Origin: Methylocapsa sp.
GTDB taxonomy: Bacteria; Pseudomonadota; Alphaproteobacteria; Rhizobiales; Beijerinckiaceae
Assembly: GCA_017353815.1 (NCBI GenBank)
Contig: JAFMSB010000002.1
Coordinates: 15,133 to 23,032 of the forward strand
Direction of reading: 5' to 3'
DNA length: 7,900 nt
Positions 1-6,759 of the stretch are shown one piece after another. Made by a program: the position numbers and the translations under genes. The notes below the pieces were generated by a model, which ran no database searches, had not been told where the DNA came from, and saw only the letters and a program-made list of their open reading frames with translations. Position 1 is the first letter of the stretch. Each line of letters begins with the position of its first letter.

Positions 1-490
1 CCTCACGCAGGAGCGCTTCCCGGGCCGCGCCGGTTGGGGCGAAATGGAGCGTGACGAGCGGGGTGGCCAGCCGGCGGTTCACCTCCTCGGGGAAGGGCGA
101 CCAGATATTGCCGGTGCGCAGCCCGGCTTCGACGTGGCCAATGGGAATGCGCCGGTAGAAGCAGGCCAGCGACGCCACCAGCACGGTGGTGGTGTCGCCC
201 TGGACAAGCGCCATGTCGGGCCTCGCCGACTCGAGCCAGCCGTCGATGCCATCCATAAGGCGGGCGGTCAGCCCGGCCAGTGTCTGGTTGGGGCGCATCA
301 CATCGAGATTGGCGTCAACCGTGAAGCCAAAGGTATCGGCGACTTGGCGGAACATCTCCTTATGTTGGCCGGTGGCTACCACGGTGCAGCGGAAATCCTC
401 GGAGCGGCGCAGCTCGGCCACGACCGGGGCAAGCTTAATTGCCTCCGGGCGGGTGCCCATAAAGACAAGGATGTTACGCGTTGCAGTCAT
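1..490 (-). CDS. wecB: UDP-N-acetylglucosamine 2-epimerase (non-hydrolysing, WecB type), N-terminal part only
   Basis: Only the first 163 residues are present; the gene runs off the left edge. The start is the ATG at 490-488, which overlaps the TGA of the upstream gene in ATGA, so the two are probably translationally coupled. Visible family motifs are GTRPEAIK (residues 12-19), VATGQH (38-43), QGDT (97-100), HVEAGLRTG (119-127) and PFPEEVNRR (132-140). By family knowledge, Asp99, Glu121 and Glu135 match the catalytic acidic residues of E. coli WecB (Asp95, Glu117, Glu131). The enzyme interconverts UDP-GlcNAc and UDP-ManNAc in the cytoplasm. As the next gene after a TagA/WecG-family transferase it probably supplies the ManNAc-type donor for the same surface polysaccharide. 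A UDP-ManNAc dehydrogenase (WecC), if used, is not in the window. Confidence 0.93.
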   Translation of the reverse strand, partial: MTATRNILVFMGTRPEAIKLAPVVAELRRSEDFRCTVVATGQHKEMFRQVADTFGFTVDANLDVMRPNQTLAGLTARLMDGIDGWLESARPDMALVQGDTTTVLVASLACFYRRIPIGHVEAGLRTGNIWSPFPEEVNRRLATPLVTLHFAPTGAAREALLRE

Positions 491-1278
491 GGCCCGCGCT
501 CGCGGCTTTGGGTTGCGGGAGGACGGCCGAGGCGGCGCGCAACGATTTCCCGTATGGCGAGACAGATAAACTGGCTATTGGTGGTGAGGTAGCGCTTCCA
601 CAGCTTTCGAGGCTCCATTAGGAGCCGCCAGAACCACTCCATGCCAAGCTTCTGAATCCAGCGAGGGGCCCGCTTGATGAAACCGGCCAGCACGTCAAAG
701 CTGCCGCCCACGCCCATGATTACCGGCACATTGAGACGCTGCCGGTAACGCTCGCACCAGGTCTCCTTGAAGGGGGTCGGCATGCCGACAAAAAGCATGT
801 GGGCTCCGCTGGCCCGGATATCCGCGATGATTGATTGGTGATCGCCCGCTCCGAAGTAGCCATCGTGGAAGCCAGCGATTTCGAGGCCGGGGTTCCGGGT
901 CCGGCTCAGCTCTACCAGAGCCGTCACAACCTCCGGCCTCGCGCCGAGGAAATAGACGCGCAGCTTTTGCTCCCCGGCTGCTGCCAAAAGGCCCGCCATG
1001 AGGTCCACCCCGGCCACGCGCTCCGGCACGGGCTGGCCCGAGGCCCGCAAGGCCCAGACTACCGACATGCCGTCGGCCAGAATGAGGTGACCCGCCCGGC
1101 AGGCCCGCGCCAATGCCGGATCGCGCCGCATCATGCAAAGATGAGAGGCGTTGACAGTTATAACCGTTTGGGGCGCGCGCGGGGCCCGGCACAGCTCGAT
1201 GCATTGGGCCACCGCGGCCTGCATGGTCACGGTGTCGAAGAAGAGGCCCAGCAGCTCGGCCCTTTCGCTGCGCTTCAT
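487..1278 (-). CDS. WecG/TagA/CpsF family glycosyltransferase
   Basis: This 263-residue protein has the full-length layout of the family that transfers N-acetylmannosamine or N-acetylmannosaminuronate to an undecaprenyl-diphosphate-linked GlcNAc. Visible motifs are TVNASH (41-46), the ILADGMSVVWA block with the conserved Asp69 thought to be catalytic, the RVAG.D segment (87-92), LFVGMPTPFKE.W (162-174) and VIMGVGGSFDVLAG (186-199). The C-terminus carries the family signature RAPRWIQKLGMEW and EPRKLWKRY (203-230), a basic, aromatic appendage that in TagA relatives contributes to membrane association and activity. No signal peptide or clear membrane span is seen. It follows the GT2 gene after 10 bp and overlaps wecB by 4 bp. 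Whether the donor is ManNAc, ManNAcA or another sugar cannot be read from the sequence; wecB next door favours a ManNAc type. The ribosome site (TGAAG) is weak. Confidence 0.92.
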   Translation of the reverse strand: MKRSERAELLGLFFDTVTMQAAVAQCIELCRAPRAPQTVITVNASHLCMMRRDPALARACRAGHLILADGMSVVWALRASGQPVPERVAGVDLMAGLLAAAGEQKLRVYFLGARPEVVTALVELSRTRNPGLEIAGFHDGYFGAGDHQSIIADIRASGAHMLFVGMPTPFKETWCERYRQRLNVPVIMGVGGSFDVLAGFIKRAPRWIQKLGMEWFWRLLMEPRKLWKRYLTTNSQFICLAIREIVARRLGRPPATQSRERGP

Positions 1279-1288
1279 TGACGCTTCA

Positions 1289-2293
1289 TCAAGACCCGTG
1301 AGCCGGGTGCTTGGCGTGCCAGAGGGGGGCCCGGTCGGCGTTGACCCGGGCCGTGGCGGCCCGCTTGCCTACGCGCAGGCAAGCGTGTTGGTAGGACCGG
1401 AGGAAACGCCGGAACTCGAGGTCGTCATAGCGCGGCAAGCCCCTGAGCCAGCTTGTGAGATAGCCCCACAGCATGGCCACGCTCCCGATCAGAACCGGGT
1501 GAGCCGGCAGGCGGTAGATGGACGCCGCCATGTAATAGAGGGGCGAGGTTCCCATGAAGTACTGACCGAATCCCGCCCGAAGTCTGCCAGTCCAGATGCC
1601 CTTCTGGCTGGCACCCTGCGGGCGCAAGTGCAGGAAGCGGATGGGCGCCAGATCGACACTCTCGGCGATCCAGCCGAGCATGCGGGCCCGGTGGCAGTCG
1701 ATACCGTCCCACATGACCTCGCGCACGAAGCCGCCGATCTCCTTGAAGCAGGCGACCCGGTAAAACTTGGTCATACCCACGGAAATCTCGTCGCCGCATA
1801 GTTCCGGCACGAGCGCGCCGGTCCGCGGGTGGACGAACCATGGCTTGCCGGAGGTGGTCCCGACGCGCGGATCGCTCTCCATCCTCTCCATCAGCAGCTC
1901 GAAATAGCGCGGCGGCAGGTCCAGGTCCATGTCGAGCTTGCAAAGATAGCAGAAGTCCTCCAGGCGCACTCCCACCAGACCGGCATAAAAGGCCTCGATG
2001 ACGCCCGGCCCCACCTGCCTGCGGCCGCGGTCGGTGCGCCGCACCACGCGCAAATAGGGCAGGCGGCGCGCGTATTCTTCCAGGATGGCCGGCGTCGCGT
2101 CGGCCGATCCGTCGTCCACGACCACCCAGAGCGCTGGCGGCACCGATTGCGCCGCCACGCTGTCCAGCGTCCGGCGGAGATAATGTGCCTCGTCCCGGGA
2201 CGGCGAAATGAGGAGATAGCGCCGCGATGGATTCACGGAATAAAGCTCGGTCGAAAGGGCTACGGCAGAATGATCGTCTGAGTTCGCGAACAT
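1289..2293 (-). CDS. Family 2 glycosyltransferase
   Basis: A GT-A fold starts at about residue 25 (YLLISPSRDEAHYLRRTLDS) with the nucleotide-binding DDGS at 60-63. An Asp-rich metal site KLDMDLDLP (119-127) and a downstream WDGID (195-199) sit where the DxD and acceptor-side acidic motifs are expected. The C-terminal third has amphipathic to hydrophobic stretches (about 252-285, YYMAASIY to WGYLTSWL) that could attach it to the membrane. It is the first gene of the leftward GT2, TagA-type, wecB cluster, so a role in building a lipid-linked surface or exopolysaccharide repeat is likely; the sugar is unknown. The ATG at 2293 is the first possible start because TAG directly precedes it, but it has no Shine-Dalgarno. 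GTG at 2236 (MNPSRRYLL, 315 residues) fits the domain start equally well, so the N-terminus is uncertain. Confidence 0.88.
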   Translation of the reverse strand: MFANSDDHSAVALSTELYSVNPSRRYLLISPSRDEAHYLRRTLDSVAAQSVPPALWVVVDDGSADATPAILEEYARRLPYLRVVRRTDRGRRQVGPGVIEAFYAGLVGVRLEDFCYLCKLDMDLDLPPRYFELLMERMESDPRVGTTSGKPWFVHPRTGALVPELCGDEISVGMTKFYRVACFKEIGGFVREVMWDGIDCHRARMLGWIAESVDLAPIRFLHLRPQGASQKGIWTGRLRAGFGQYFMGTSPLYYMAASIYRLPAHPVLIGSVAMLWGYLTSWLRGLPRYDDLEFRRFLRSYQHACLRVGKRAATARVNADRAPLWHAKHPAHGS

Positions 2294-2329
2294 CTAATAG
2301 TCAACATAATTTTCCCCGGATTTGCGGGG
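2260..2329 (-). promoter_or_regulatory. Leader with small hairpin and overlapping 15-codon upstream ORF before the GT2 gene
   Basis: On the minus strand CCCCG (2329-2325) pairs with CGGGG (2318-2314) around a six-base loop. Directly after it comes an ATG at 2307 that opens a 15-codon frame (MLTIRCSRTQTIILP) ending at TAG 2262-2260, out of frame with and overlapping the annotated GT2 start at 2293. The only Shine-Dalgarno-like bases nearby (GGGGA, about 5 nt before this ATG) lie in the 3' arm of the hairpin. This could be a translational control leader, or chance. Confidence 0.2.
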
Positions 2330-2360
2330 CAATAAAAGATGAAAGCCAATAGGCGCGCCG

Positions 2361-2389
2361 ACGAAACGTCGAATCGGAGGCCGTGTCAA
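2361..2389 (-). promoter_or_regulatory. Possible sigma70 promoter for the polysaccharide cluster
   Basis: The minus strand carries a perfect TTGACA (2389-2384) and, 17 bp on, TTTCGT (2366-2361), which matches the -10 consensus at only three of six positions. It lies in the 138-bp gap between dusA and the glycosyltransferase gene, where a promoter is expected because the two gene groups are functionally unrelated. The implied leader is about 60 nt. The exact -35 is the main support. Confidence 0.4.
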
Positions 2390-2431
2390 TGGCAGACACC
2401 GGCAAACAGGAAGAATTGGCGTCGGGGCGCT

Positions 2432-3433
2432 TTACATCGATGGCTCATGCGCCTTCGCGGAGGCGCGCTCCACATGTCTTAACGCCCCGCAAAGAACGTC
2501 CGCTCCTGCTCCCGGCTTGCGAGCTTGCTCCGCAAGGTGGCACCTGAAGGCGCGCGCGCCGGGCAGGCCATTGACGAGCCCGAAAATGTGCCGGGTCATG
2601 GCATGCAAGGGGACGCCCTCGGCAAGACCTTCCTCGAGATAGGGAATAAAGGCGTGGATCGCCGATTCCCTTGTGGCGAAGCGGCTCCTTTCGCCGAAGA
2701 AGATGGGATCGGCATCGAGAAGCAGCGCCGGATTCTGATAGGCGAGGCGCCCGATCATAACGCCATCGACATATTCGAGTTCGGCCTGCATCCCAGAGAG
2801 CGTCGAGAGCCCGCCATTCAGCACGACCACAATACCGGGATAGCTTTGCTTCAAACGGCGCACGCGCTCATAATCGAGGGGCGGGACCTCGCGGTTTTCT
2901 TTGGGCGACAGGCCTTTCAGCCACGCCTTGCGGGCGTGGACGATGAGCGCGCAACAGCCGGCCGCGATAACCCTTTCAGCCAGGACTTGGAGCGCCGTCT
3001 CGGGATCCTGGTCGTCGACTCCGGTCCGGCATTTGACCGTCACCGGAATTTTCACCCTCGCCCTAATTGCGGCAACGCACTCACCGGCAAGCTCCGGCTC
3101 GCGCATCAAGAAGGCGCCAAAGCCACTGTTTCCCACGCGCTCCGACGGACAGCCGAGATTGAGATTGATCTCATCATAGCCGTAATCCGCGCCGATCGCC
3201 GCCGCCTCGGCCAATTGTGCGGAGCAGCACCCGCCGAGCTGCAAACAGACGGGATGCTCCTCCTCGTTGAATTGCAAAAGGCGGCGCCGGTCCCCATGCA
3301 AAACGGCCGCTGCCGTGACCATCTCGGTATAGAGCCGCGCGCGGCGCGAAAGGAGGCGATGGAAGAAGCGGCAATGCCGGTCCGTCCAATCCATCATCGG
3401 CGCTACGCAAAACCGATAGGCTTGATTTTGCAT
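2432..3433 (-). CDS. dusA: tRNA-dihydrouridine(20/20a) synthase DusA
   Basis: This FMN-dependent enzyme reduces uridine 20 (and 20a) in the tRNA D-loop to dihydrouridine with NADPH. The TIM-barrel motifs appear in order. With the ATG at 3433 as start these are VAPMMDWTDRHCR (10-22), LYTEMVTA (34-41), LQLGG (64-68), YDEINLNLGCPSERV (86-100) with catalytic Cys95, TVKCRTG (132-138) with FMN-contacting Lys134, VHAR (165-168) with His166, VLNGG (204-208) and GVMIGR (224-229). The length is 333 residues, the usual DusA size. The ATG at 3433 is preferred because GGAAA sits just upstream and the family N-terminus (YRFCVAPMMDWTD) begins there. An in-frame GTG at 3460 would add nine residues but has no ribosome site. 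It lies 65 bp downstream of plsC on the same strand, so co-transcription is likely. The C-terminus is intact. Confidence 0.95.
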   Translation of the reverse strand: MQNQAYRFCVAPMMDWTDRHCRFFHRLLSRRARLYTEMVTAAAVLHGDRRRLLQFNEEEHPVCLQLGGCCSAQLAEAAAIGADYGYDEINLNLGCPSERVGNSGFGAFLMREPELAGECVAAIRARVKIPVTVKCRTGVDDQDPETALQVLAERVIAAGCCALIVHARKAWLKGLSPKENREVPPLDYERVRRLKQSYPGIVVVLNGGLSTLSGMQAELEYVDGVMIGRLAYQNPALLLDADPIFFGERSRFATRESAIHAFIPYLEEGLAEGVPLHAMTRHIFGLVNGLPGARAFRCHLAEQARKPGAGADVLCGALRHVERASAKAHEPSM

Positions 3434-3498
3434 TGTTTCCGAGCCCGGGCGCCCCGCCACGCGGCAAGGCGCCGTAATCGCGCTTTTGCGGCCAAATC

Positions 3499-4269
3499 TT
3501 AAGATATCGTGCCGCCCTCGCCTTCTCGCAGCGGCCGGTCTAAGGCGGGATCCGTGGCAAGCGCCTGCGCGACGAGCTTGGCCGTCTCACCCTCGATCCG
3601 GCTCTCCAGAAGCCGAAGAAAGCGTCTTTTGTCGAGATCCGGCGCAATCGGCTCCAAGAAGGCAATCGTAGCTGTTCCGGGTTTTATGATAAGGCTGCGG
3701 CGCGGCCAGAAAAGGCCGGTGTTCAGGGCAACGGGCACACAGACGGCCATGGTCTCGCGGCAAAGATAGGCAACCCCAGGCTTGTAGTCGGGCTTATTGC
3801 CGACGGGCTTGCGGGTGCCCTCCGGAAAAATGATGAGCTGGCGGCCATGGGCGATGGCTTCGCGCGCTTGGCCGGCAAGATTGCTTAGGGCTTGGGCGCG
3901 TCCGGCGCGGTCTATGCCGAGCTGGCCCGCACCTTTCAAATACCAGCCAAAGACGGGGATTGCCAGGAGCTCGCGTTTGAGGATGAACGAAAAATCCGCA
4001 CCCTTTGTGGTGAGCGCCTGGGTCTCGAGCGCCGATTGATGTTTGGCCGCGATGATGCAGGCGCCGCGCGGCAAATTCTCAAGCCCGCGCCATTCGATCC
4101 TTGTCTTGCAGAGCTTTTCGAGCAGCCACACCGCCGAGCCGGTCCAGAATTTCGCGTAAGACTGGACCCAGTGCCGGCCGAGCAAAAGAACTGGCAAACC
4201 GGCGATCGCAAGGATCGCGGTCAGCAGATAGAAGGACGCGTGGAAGAGAAGCGAGCGAAACAAAACCAT
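3499..4269 (-). CDS. plsC: 1-acyl-sn-glycerol-3-phosphate acyltransferase (PlsC/LPLAT family)
   Basis: This 256-residue membrane enzyme is expected to add the second acyl chain to lysophosphatidic acid, giving phosphatidic acid for phospholipid synthesis. A hydrophobic N-terminal span (about 5-31) is followed by acyltransferase motif I as AAKHQSALET (74-83), where the pair is His77 and Glu82 (HX4E rather than the common HX4D). Next come FILKREL (95-101) with GAGQLGIDR (113-121) as motif II, IIFPEGTRK (146-154) as motif III, and VPVALNTG (178-185) as motif IV. The ATG at 4269 is the only sensible start because the membrane span begins immediately; its ribosome site is weak. The gene heads a probable plsC-dusA unit and is divergent from the S9 peptidase gene. 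Lysophospholipid specificity is inferred from the family. Confidence 0.92.
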   Translation of the reverse strand: MVLFRSLLFHASFYLLTAILAIAGLPVLLLGRHWVQSYAKFWTGSAVWLLEKLCKTRIEWRGLENLPRGACIIAAKHQSALETQALTTKGADFSFILKRELLAIPVFGWYLKGAGQLGIDRAGRAQALSNLAGQAREAIAHGRQLIIFPEGTRKPVGNKPDYKPGVAYLCRETMAVCVPVALNTGLFWPRRSLIIKPGTATIAFLEPIAPDLDKRRFLRLLESRIEGETAKLVAQALATDPALDRPLREGEGGTIS

Positions 4270-4455
4270 CGGTTGCCGAGGCGCCCGGAGAGCGGAATTT
4301 GGCTGCTTCTACAAGCGCGGGGCGGCGCGGTAAAGTCGTCCGTGCCGAGGTTAGGCCGCTGGTTTTTGATGCTATGACGCCTGCAGCTGTTTTTCCGGGC
4401 TGCCCGGCTGTCATCCACTGACGCAAACCAGCGCCTTCACGTTAAGGCAATTTCC
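4270..4455. promoter_or_regulatory. Divergent spacer between plsC and the S9 peptidase gene
   Basis: Both flanking genes read outward, so promoters for each should lie in these 186 bp. I find no convincing -35/-10 pair on either strand. The only clear structure is CCGGGC-T-GCCCGG at 4395-4407, preceded on the plus strand by a run of five T. The peptidase has a modest ribosome site, AAGG at 4444-4447, eight bases before its ATG. Confidence 0.35.
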
Positions 4456-6387
4456 ATGGCAGTAACTGTCGCGCCCTATGGAACCTGGCAATCACCGGTC
4501 ACGGTCGAACTGATGACCTCGGCAGCGATTGGCCTGAGTTCCCTCAGCGCCGATAGGGATGATCTCTATTGGCTCGAAGCAAGGCCAGGCGAAAATGGGC
4601 GCACGGCTCTCTGCCGCCGCGTTGCAGCAGGCGATATCGAAGACGTTACCCCGCCGCCCATCCACGCCGGCAGCCGTGTCCACGAATATGGCGGCGGCGC
4701 TTACCGTGCGCAGGGCGGCCGCATTATTTACAGCGAGCGCAAAGATGGAAGCGTCTGGATCATCGAGGGCACGCGCGCGCCGCGCCGGATCGAGACGCCG
4801 GAGGGGTGCCGCTATGCCGATTTCGAATTCGATCCCTCGCGCGCCCGTGCCTTAGCCATAAGGGAGGATCATCGCGGCCGCCCTGCAACCGATCCAAAGG
4901 CGGCAATCGTGGCTTTGCCCTTCGCTGCCCACGGCAAAGAAGAGGTTTTGTTCGAAGGCCCGGATTTTTTGAGCTCGCCCCGGTTTTCGCCTTCGGGCGA
5001 TAAACTCGCCTTTCTTGCCTGGGATCATCCCAACATGCCTTGGGATGGCACCCGGCTTTATGCCGCCCTCGCTTCGAGCAAAGGCTCGCTTCATTCGGTA
5101 AATCCTGCCATGGGGGAGGCGCAAGAGGCAATCGCCGATCCCAAATGGTCAGCGGATGAGGCGCTCTATTTCTGCTCCGACCGCAGCGGGTGGTGGAACC
5201 TCTACCGGCTGCGGGGCGGGCGCGTTGAAGCCCTCGCTCCCGTTGAGGCAGAGATTGGAGGGCCGCTCTGGCTCTTCCGCCAGCGCTTTTTCGATTTTTT
5301 GCCGGATGGCCGGATTATCGCTGCGATTGTCCGGGACGGAATAAGGTCGGCCGCTCTCATCGCGGACGGAAACATCACCCCGCTCGTTATCGGCCAGGTG
5401 CAGGAATGCCCATGCCCGCTCGGGCAAGGTCTCGCCTATATCGCCACGTCTCCCGCTTCGCCGCCCGCGGTTTACATCTCGACAGGCATTGAGGGCAGTG
5501 GGCCCAGCCTTATCCGCGCCGCGATGCCGGCCGCTTTTCCCGAAGCGAGTGTCTCGGTTGGCCTCCCAATCGACTTTCCATCGCGCGCCGGCACTGCGCA
5601 CGCCTTTTGGTATCCGCCCAAAAACCGCGATTACAAGGGTCCGGCAGGCGAGTTGCCGCCGCTCATCGTCTTATCCCATGGCGGGCCAACGAGCATGGCG
5701 AATAATGGTTATTCCTTAGGCATCCAATGGTGGACGACCCGCGGGTTTGGCGTTGTGGACGTCAATTATGGCGGCTCAACGGGGTATGGGCGCGCCTACC
5801 GCGAGCGGCTTTATGGCGCGTGGGGCATGGTCGATGTCGAGGATTGCGCGGCGGCGGCAGAATACCTTGCCGAACGCGGGCTCGTTGACAAAAACCGCTT
5901 GATCATCCGTGGAGGGAGCGCGGGCGGTTTCACGACGCTCTCCGCGTTAACGTCGCTCGATCTCTTCAAGGCGGGGGCGAGCTTTTATGGCGTCGGCGAT
6001 CTCATGCTGCTCGCAAAAGACACGCACAAATTTGAATCGCGCTATCTCGACAAGCTCATCGGGCCCTTGCCGCAGGCCGAAGCCCTTTACCGCGAGCGCT
6101 CGCCCATCAATCATGTCGACAGGCTTTCTTGCCCGGTGATTTTCTTCCAAGGCGAGGACGACAAGACGGTGCCGCCCAATCAGGCGGAAACAATGGTCGA
6201 CGCCATGAAGGCGCGAGGCCTGCCCGTTGCCTATTACTCCTTTGCAGGCGAAGGTCACGGGTTCCGCAAGGCCGAAACTTTGCGCCGCACGCTGGAACTC
6301 GAGCTCGATTTTTATGCCCGGGTTTTTGGCTTCGCGGCACCCGGTCTTAGCGAGCAGGCCGAGATCGCGAATATGCCGCGGCCCTGA
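4456..6387 (+). CDS. S9 family serine peptidase (prolyl oligopeptidase / acylaminoacyl-peptidase-like)
   Basis: This 643-residue protein has the two-part architecture of family S9. An N-terminal beta-propeller (about 1-370) contains TolB/PD40-like blades, such as SPRFSPSGDKLAFLAWD (174-190) and DPKWSADEALYF (near 227-238). The C-terminal alpha/beta-hydrolase (about 385-632) carries HGGP (408-411, oxyanion region), NYGGSTGYG (437-445), the nucleophile elbow GGSAGG with Ser488, GEDDKTVPP with Asp569, and GEGHGF with His601, so the catalytic triad is complete. The PWDGT.LY segment and overall order resemble dipeptidyl aminopeptidase/acylaminoacyl-peptidase relatives (S9C). No signal peptide or membrane span is visible, so a cytoplasmic role in oligopeptide turnover is likely; the substrate is unknown. 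The frame is unbroken. It starts at ATG with AAGG eight bases upstream and ends only 20 bp from an opposing gene. Confidence 0.93.
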   Translation: MAVTVAPYGTWQSPVTVELMTSAAIGLSSLSADRDDLYWLEARPGENGRTALCRRVAAGDIEDVTPPPIHAGSRVHEYGGGAYRAQGGRIIYSERKDGSVWIIEGTRAPRRIETPEGCRYADFEFDPSRARALAIREDHRGRPATDPKAAIVALPFAAHGKEEVLFEGPDFLSSPRFSPSGDKLAFLAWDHPNMPWDGTRLYAALASSKGSLHSVNPAMGEAQEAIADPKWSADEALYFCSDRSGWWNLYRLRGGRVEALAPVEAEIGGPLWLFRQRFFDFLPDGRIIAAIVRDGIRSAALIADGNITPLVIGQVQECPCPLGQGLAYIATSPASPPAVYISTGIEGSGPSLIRAAMPAAFPEASVSVGLPIDFPSRAGTAHAFWYPPKNRDYKGPAGELPPLIVLSHGGPTSMANNGYSLGIQWWTTRGFGVVDVNYGGSTGYGRAYRERLYGAWGMVDVEDCAAAAEYLAERGLVDKNRLIIRGGSAGGFTTLSALTSLDLFKAGASFYGVGDLMLLAKDTHKFESRYLDKLIGPLPQAEALYRERSPINHVDRLSCPVIFFQGEDDKTVPPNQAETMVDAMKARGLPVAYYSFAGEGHGFRKAETLRRTLELELDFYARVFGFAAPGLSEQAEIANMPRP

Positions 6388-6389
6388 CC

Positions 6390-6401
6390 GCAGCATGCTG
6401 C
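6390..6401. repeat. Perfect 12-bp palindrome between convergent genes
   Basis: GCAGCATGCTGC is its own reverse complement and fills most of the 20-bp gap between the stop of the S9 peptidase gene and the stop of the opposing small gene. As RNA it would give only a 4-bp stem with a CATG loop, and no T-run follows on either strand, so it is at best a weak shared termination or binding site. Confidence 0.3.
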
Positions 6402-6407
6402 TGGCGA

Positions 6408-6731
6408 TCAACCACGCGGCTTGCGGGCTTTGCAATTCAGGCGAAGCGCGCGGCCATAAAGCAGTGCCGCCTTGGCATTTATGAGCGGGACTTCTCCTCC
6501 CGCCCCAAGCCAGCGGCGCCGCAGATTTCGCTCTGCCGCAAGGAGGAGCCGCGCCGCTGCGATGAGGGCGCCCGGCGCGGCTGAAGAAAGGCCCGGGCAA
6601 AGGATATCGAGCGTCTTTGGGGATTTCGCATAGGCGCGCGCGCGGCTTTTTACCAGCCCCGCGGCCGTGCGGGCGGCTTGCGCCGCAAGTGTGGCTTCGG
6701 CGCCTGCTCGGGCATGGCTAGCGTCGGTCAT
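6408..6731 (-). CDS. Unrecognised 107-residue basic protein under control of the phage-type repressor
   Basis: I do not recognise the family. The protein is Ala- and Arg-rich, with a probably helical N-terminus (about 5-32), a central DILCPGLSSAAPGALIAAARLLLAAERN segment (about 42-69) that looks like an amphipathic to hydrophobic helix pair, and a basic C-terminus. No catalytic motif, signal peptide or cysteine pair stands out. Support for a real gene comes from its upstream region. There is a strong Shine-Dalgarno (GGAAGG, eight bases before ATG 6731), located in the loop of a perfect stem. Beyond it are a TTGACA and two repressor operators. It is the first and only gene visible on the leftward transcript from the immunity region and ends 20 bp from the opposing peptidase stop. 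By position it corresponds to a left-arm early gene of a lysogenic element. Confidence 0.6.
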   Translation of the reverse strand: MTDASHARAGAEATLAAQAARTAAGLVKSRARAYAKSPKTLDILCPGLSSAAPGALIAAARLLLAAERNLRRRWLGAGGEVPLINAKAALLYGRALRLNCKARKPRG

Positions 6732-6732
6732 G

Positions 6733-6758
6733 GCTCGGGCCTTCCTTTTTGCCCGAGC
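6733..6758 (-). promoter_or_regulatory. Stem-loop presenting the ribosome-binding site of the 107-residue gene
   Basis: GCTCGGGC (6733-6740) and GCCCGAGC (6751-6758) form a perfect 8-bp, seven-GC stem with a 10-base loop. On the minus strand the loop reads AAAAAGGAAG, so the purine-rich Shine-Dalgarno is held in the loop, and the ATG begins one base after the stem. It lacks a T-run, so it is not a terminator. Confidence 0.6.
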
Positions 6759-6759
6759 G

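Noticed and set aside
835..1801. Plus-strand open frames of 148 and 216 codons
   Set aside because: They are antisense to the TagA-type and GT2 genes and show low-complexity, His/Arg-rich translations without family motifs.
2314..2329. CCCCG/CGGGG hairpin as a terminator for dusA
   Set aside because: On the dusA-coding strand the stem is followed by AAAATT rather than a T-run, and it lies only about 20 bases before the GT2 start.
2525..3502. A 325-codon open frame on the plus strand
   Set aside because: It lies antisense to dusA, whose motifs are unmistakable. The long frame is a product of high GC, and it has no recognisable domain.
4395..4407. CCGGGC-T-GCCCGG beside five T as a rho-independent terminator
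   Set aside because: The T-run precedes the stem on the plus strand and becomes an A-run after it on the minus strand, so neither orientation gives a stem followed by U; the location is a divergent spacer.
5947..6600. A 217-codon minus-strand frame spanning the end of the peptidase gene
   Set aside because: It covers the region encoding the Ser, Asp and His triad of the plus-strand peptidase and overlaps the better supported 107-residue gene; no ribosome site or motif.
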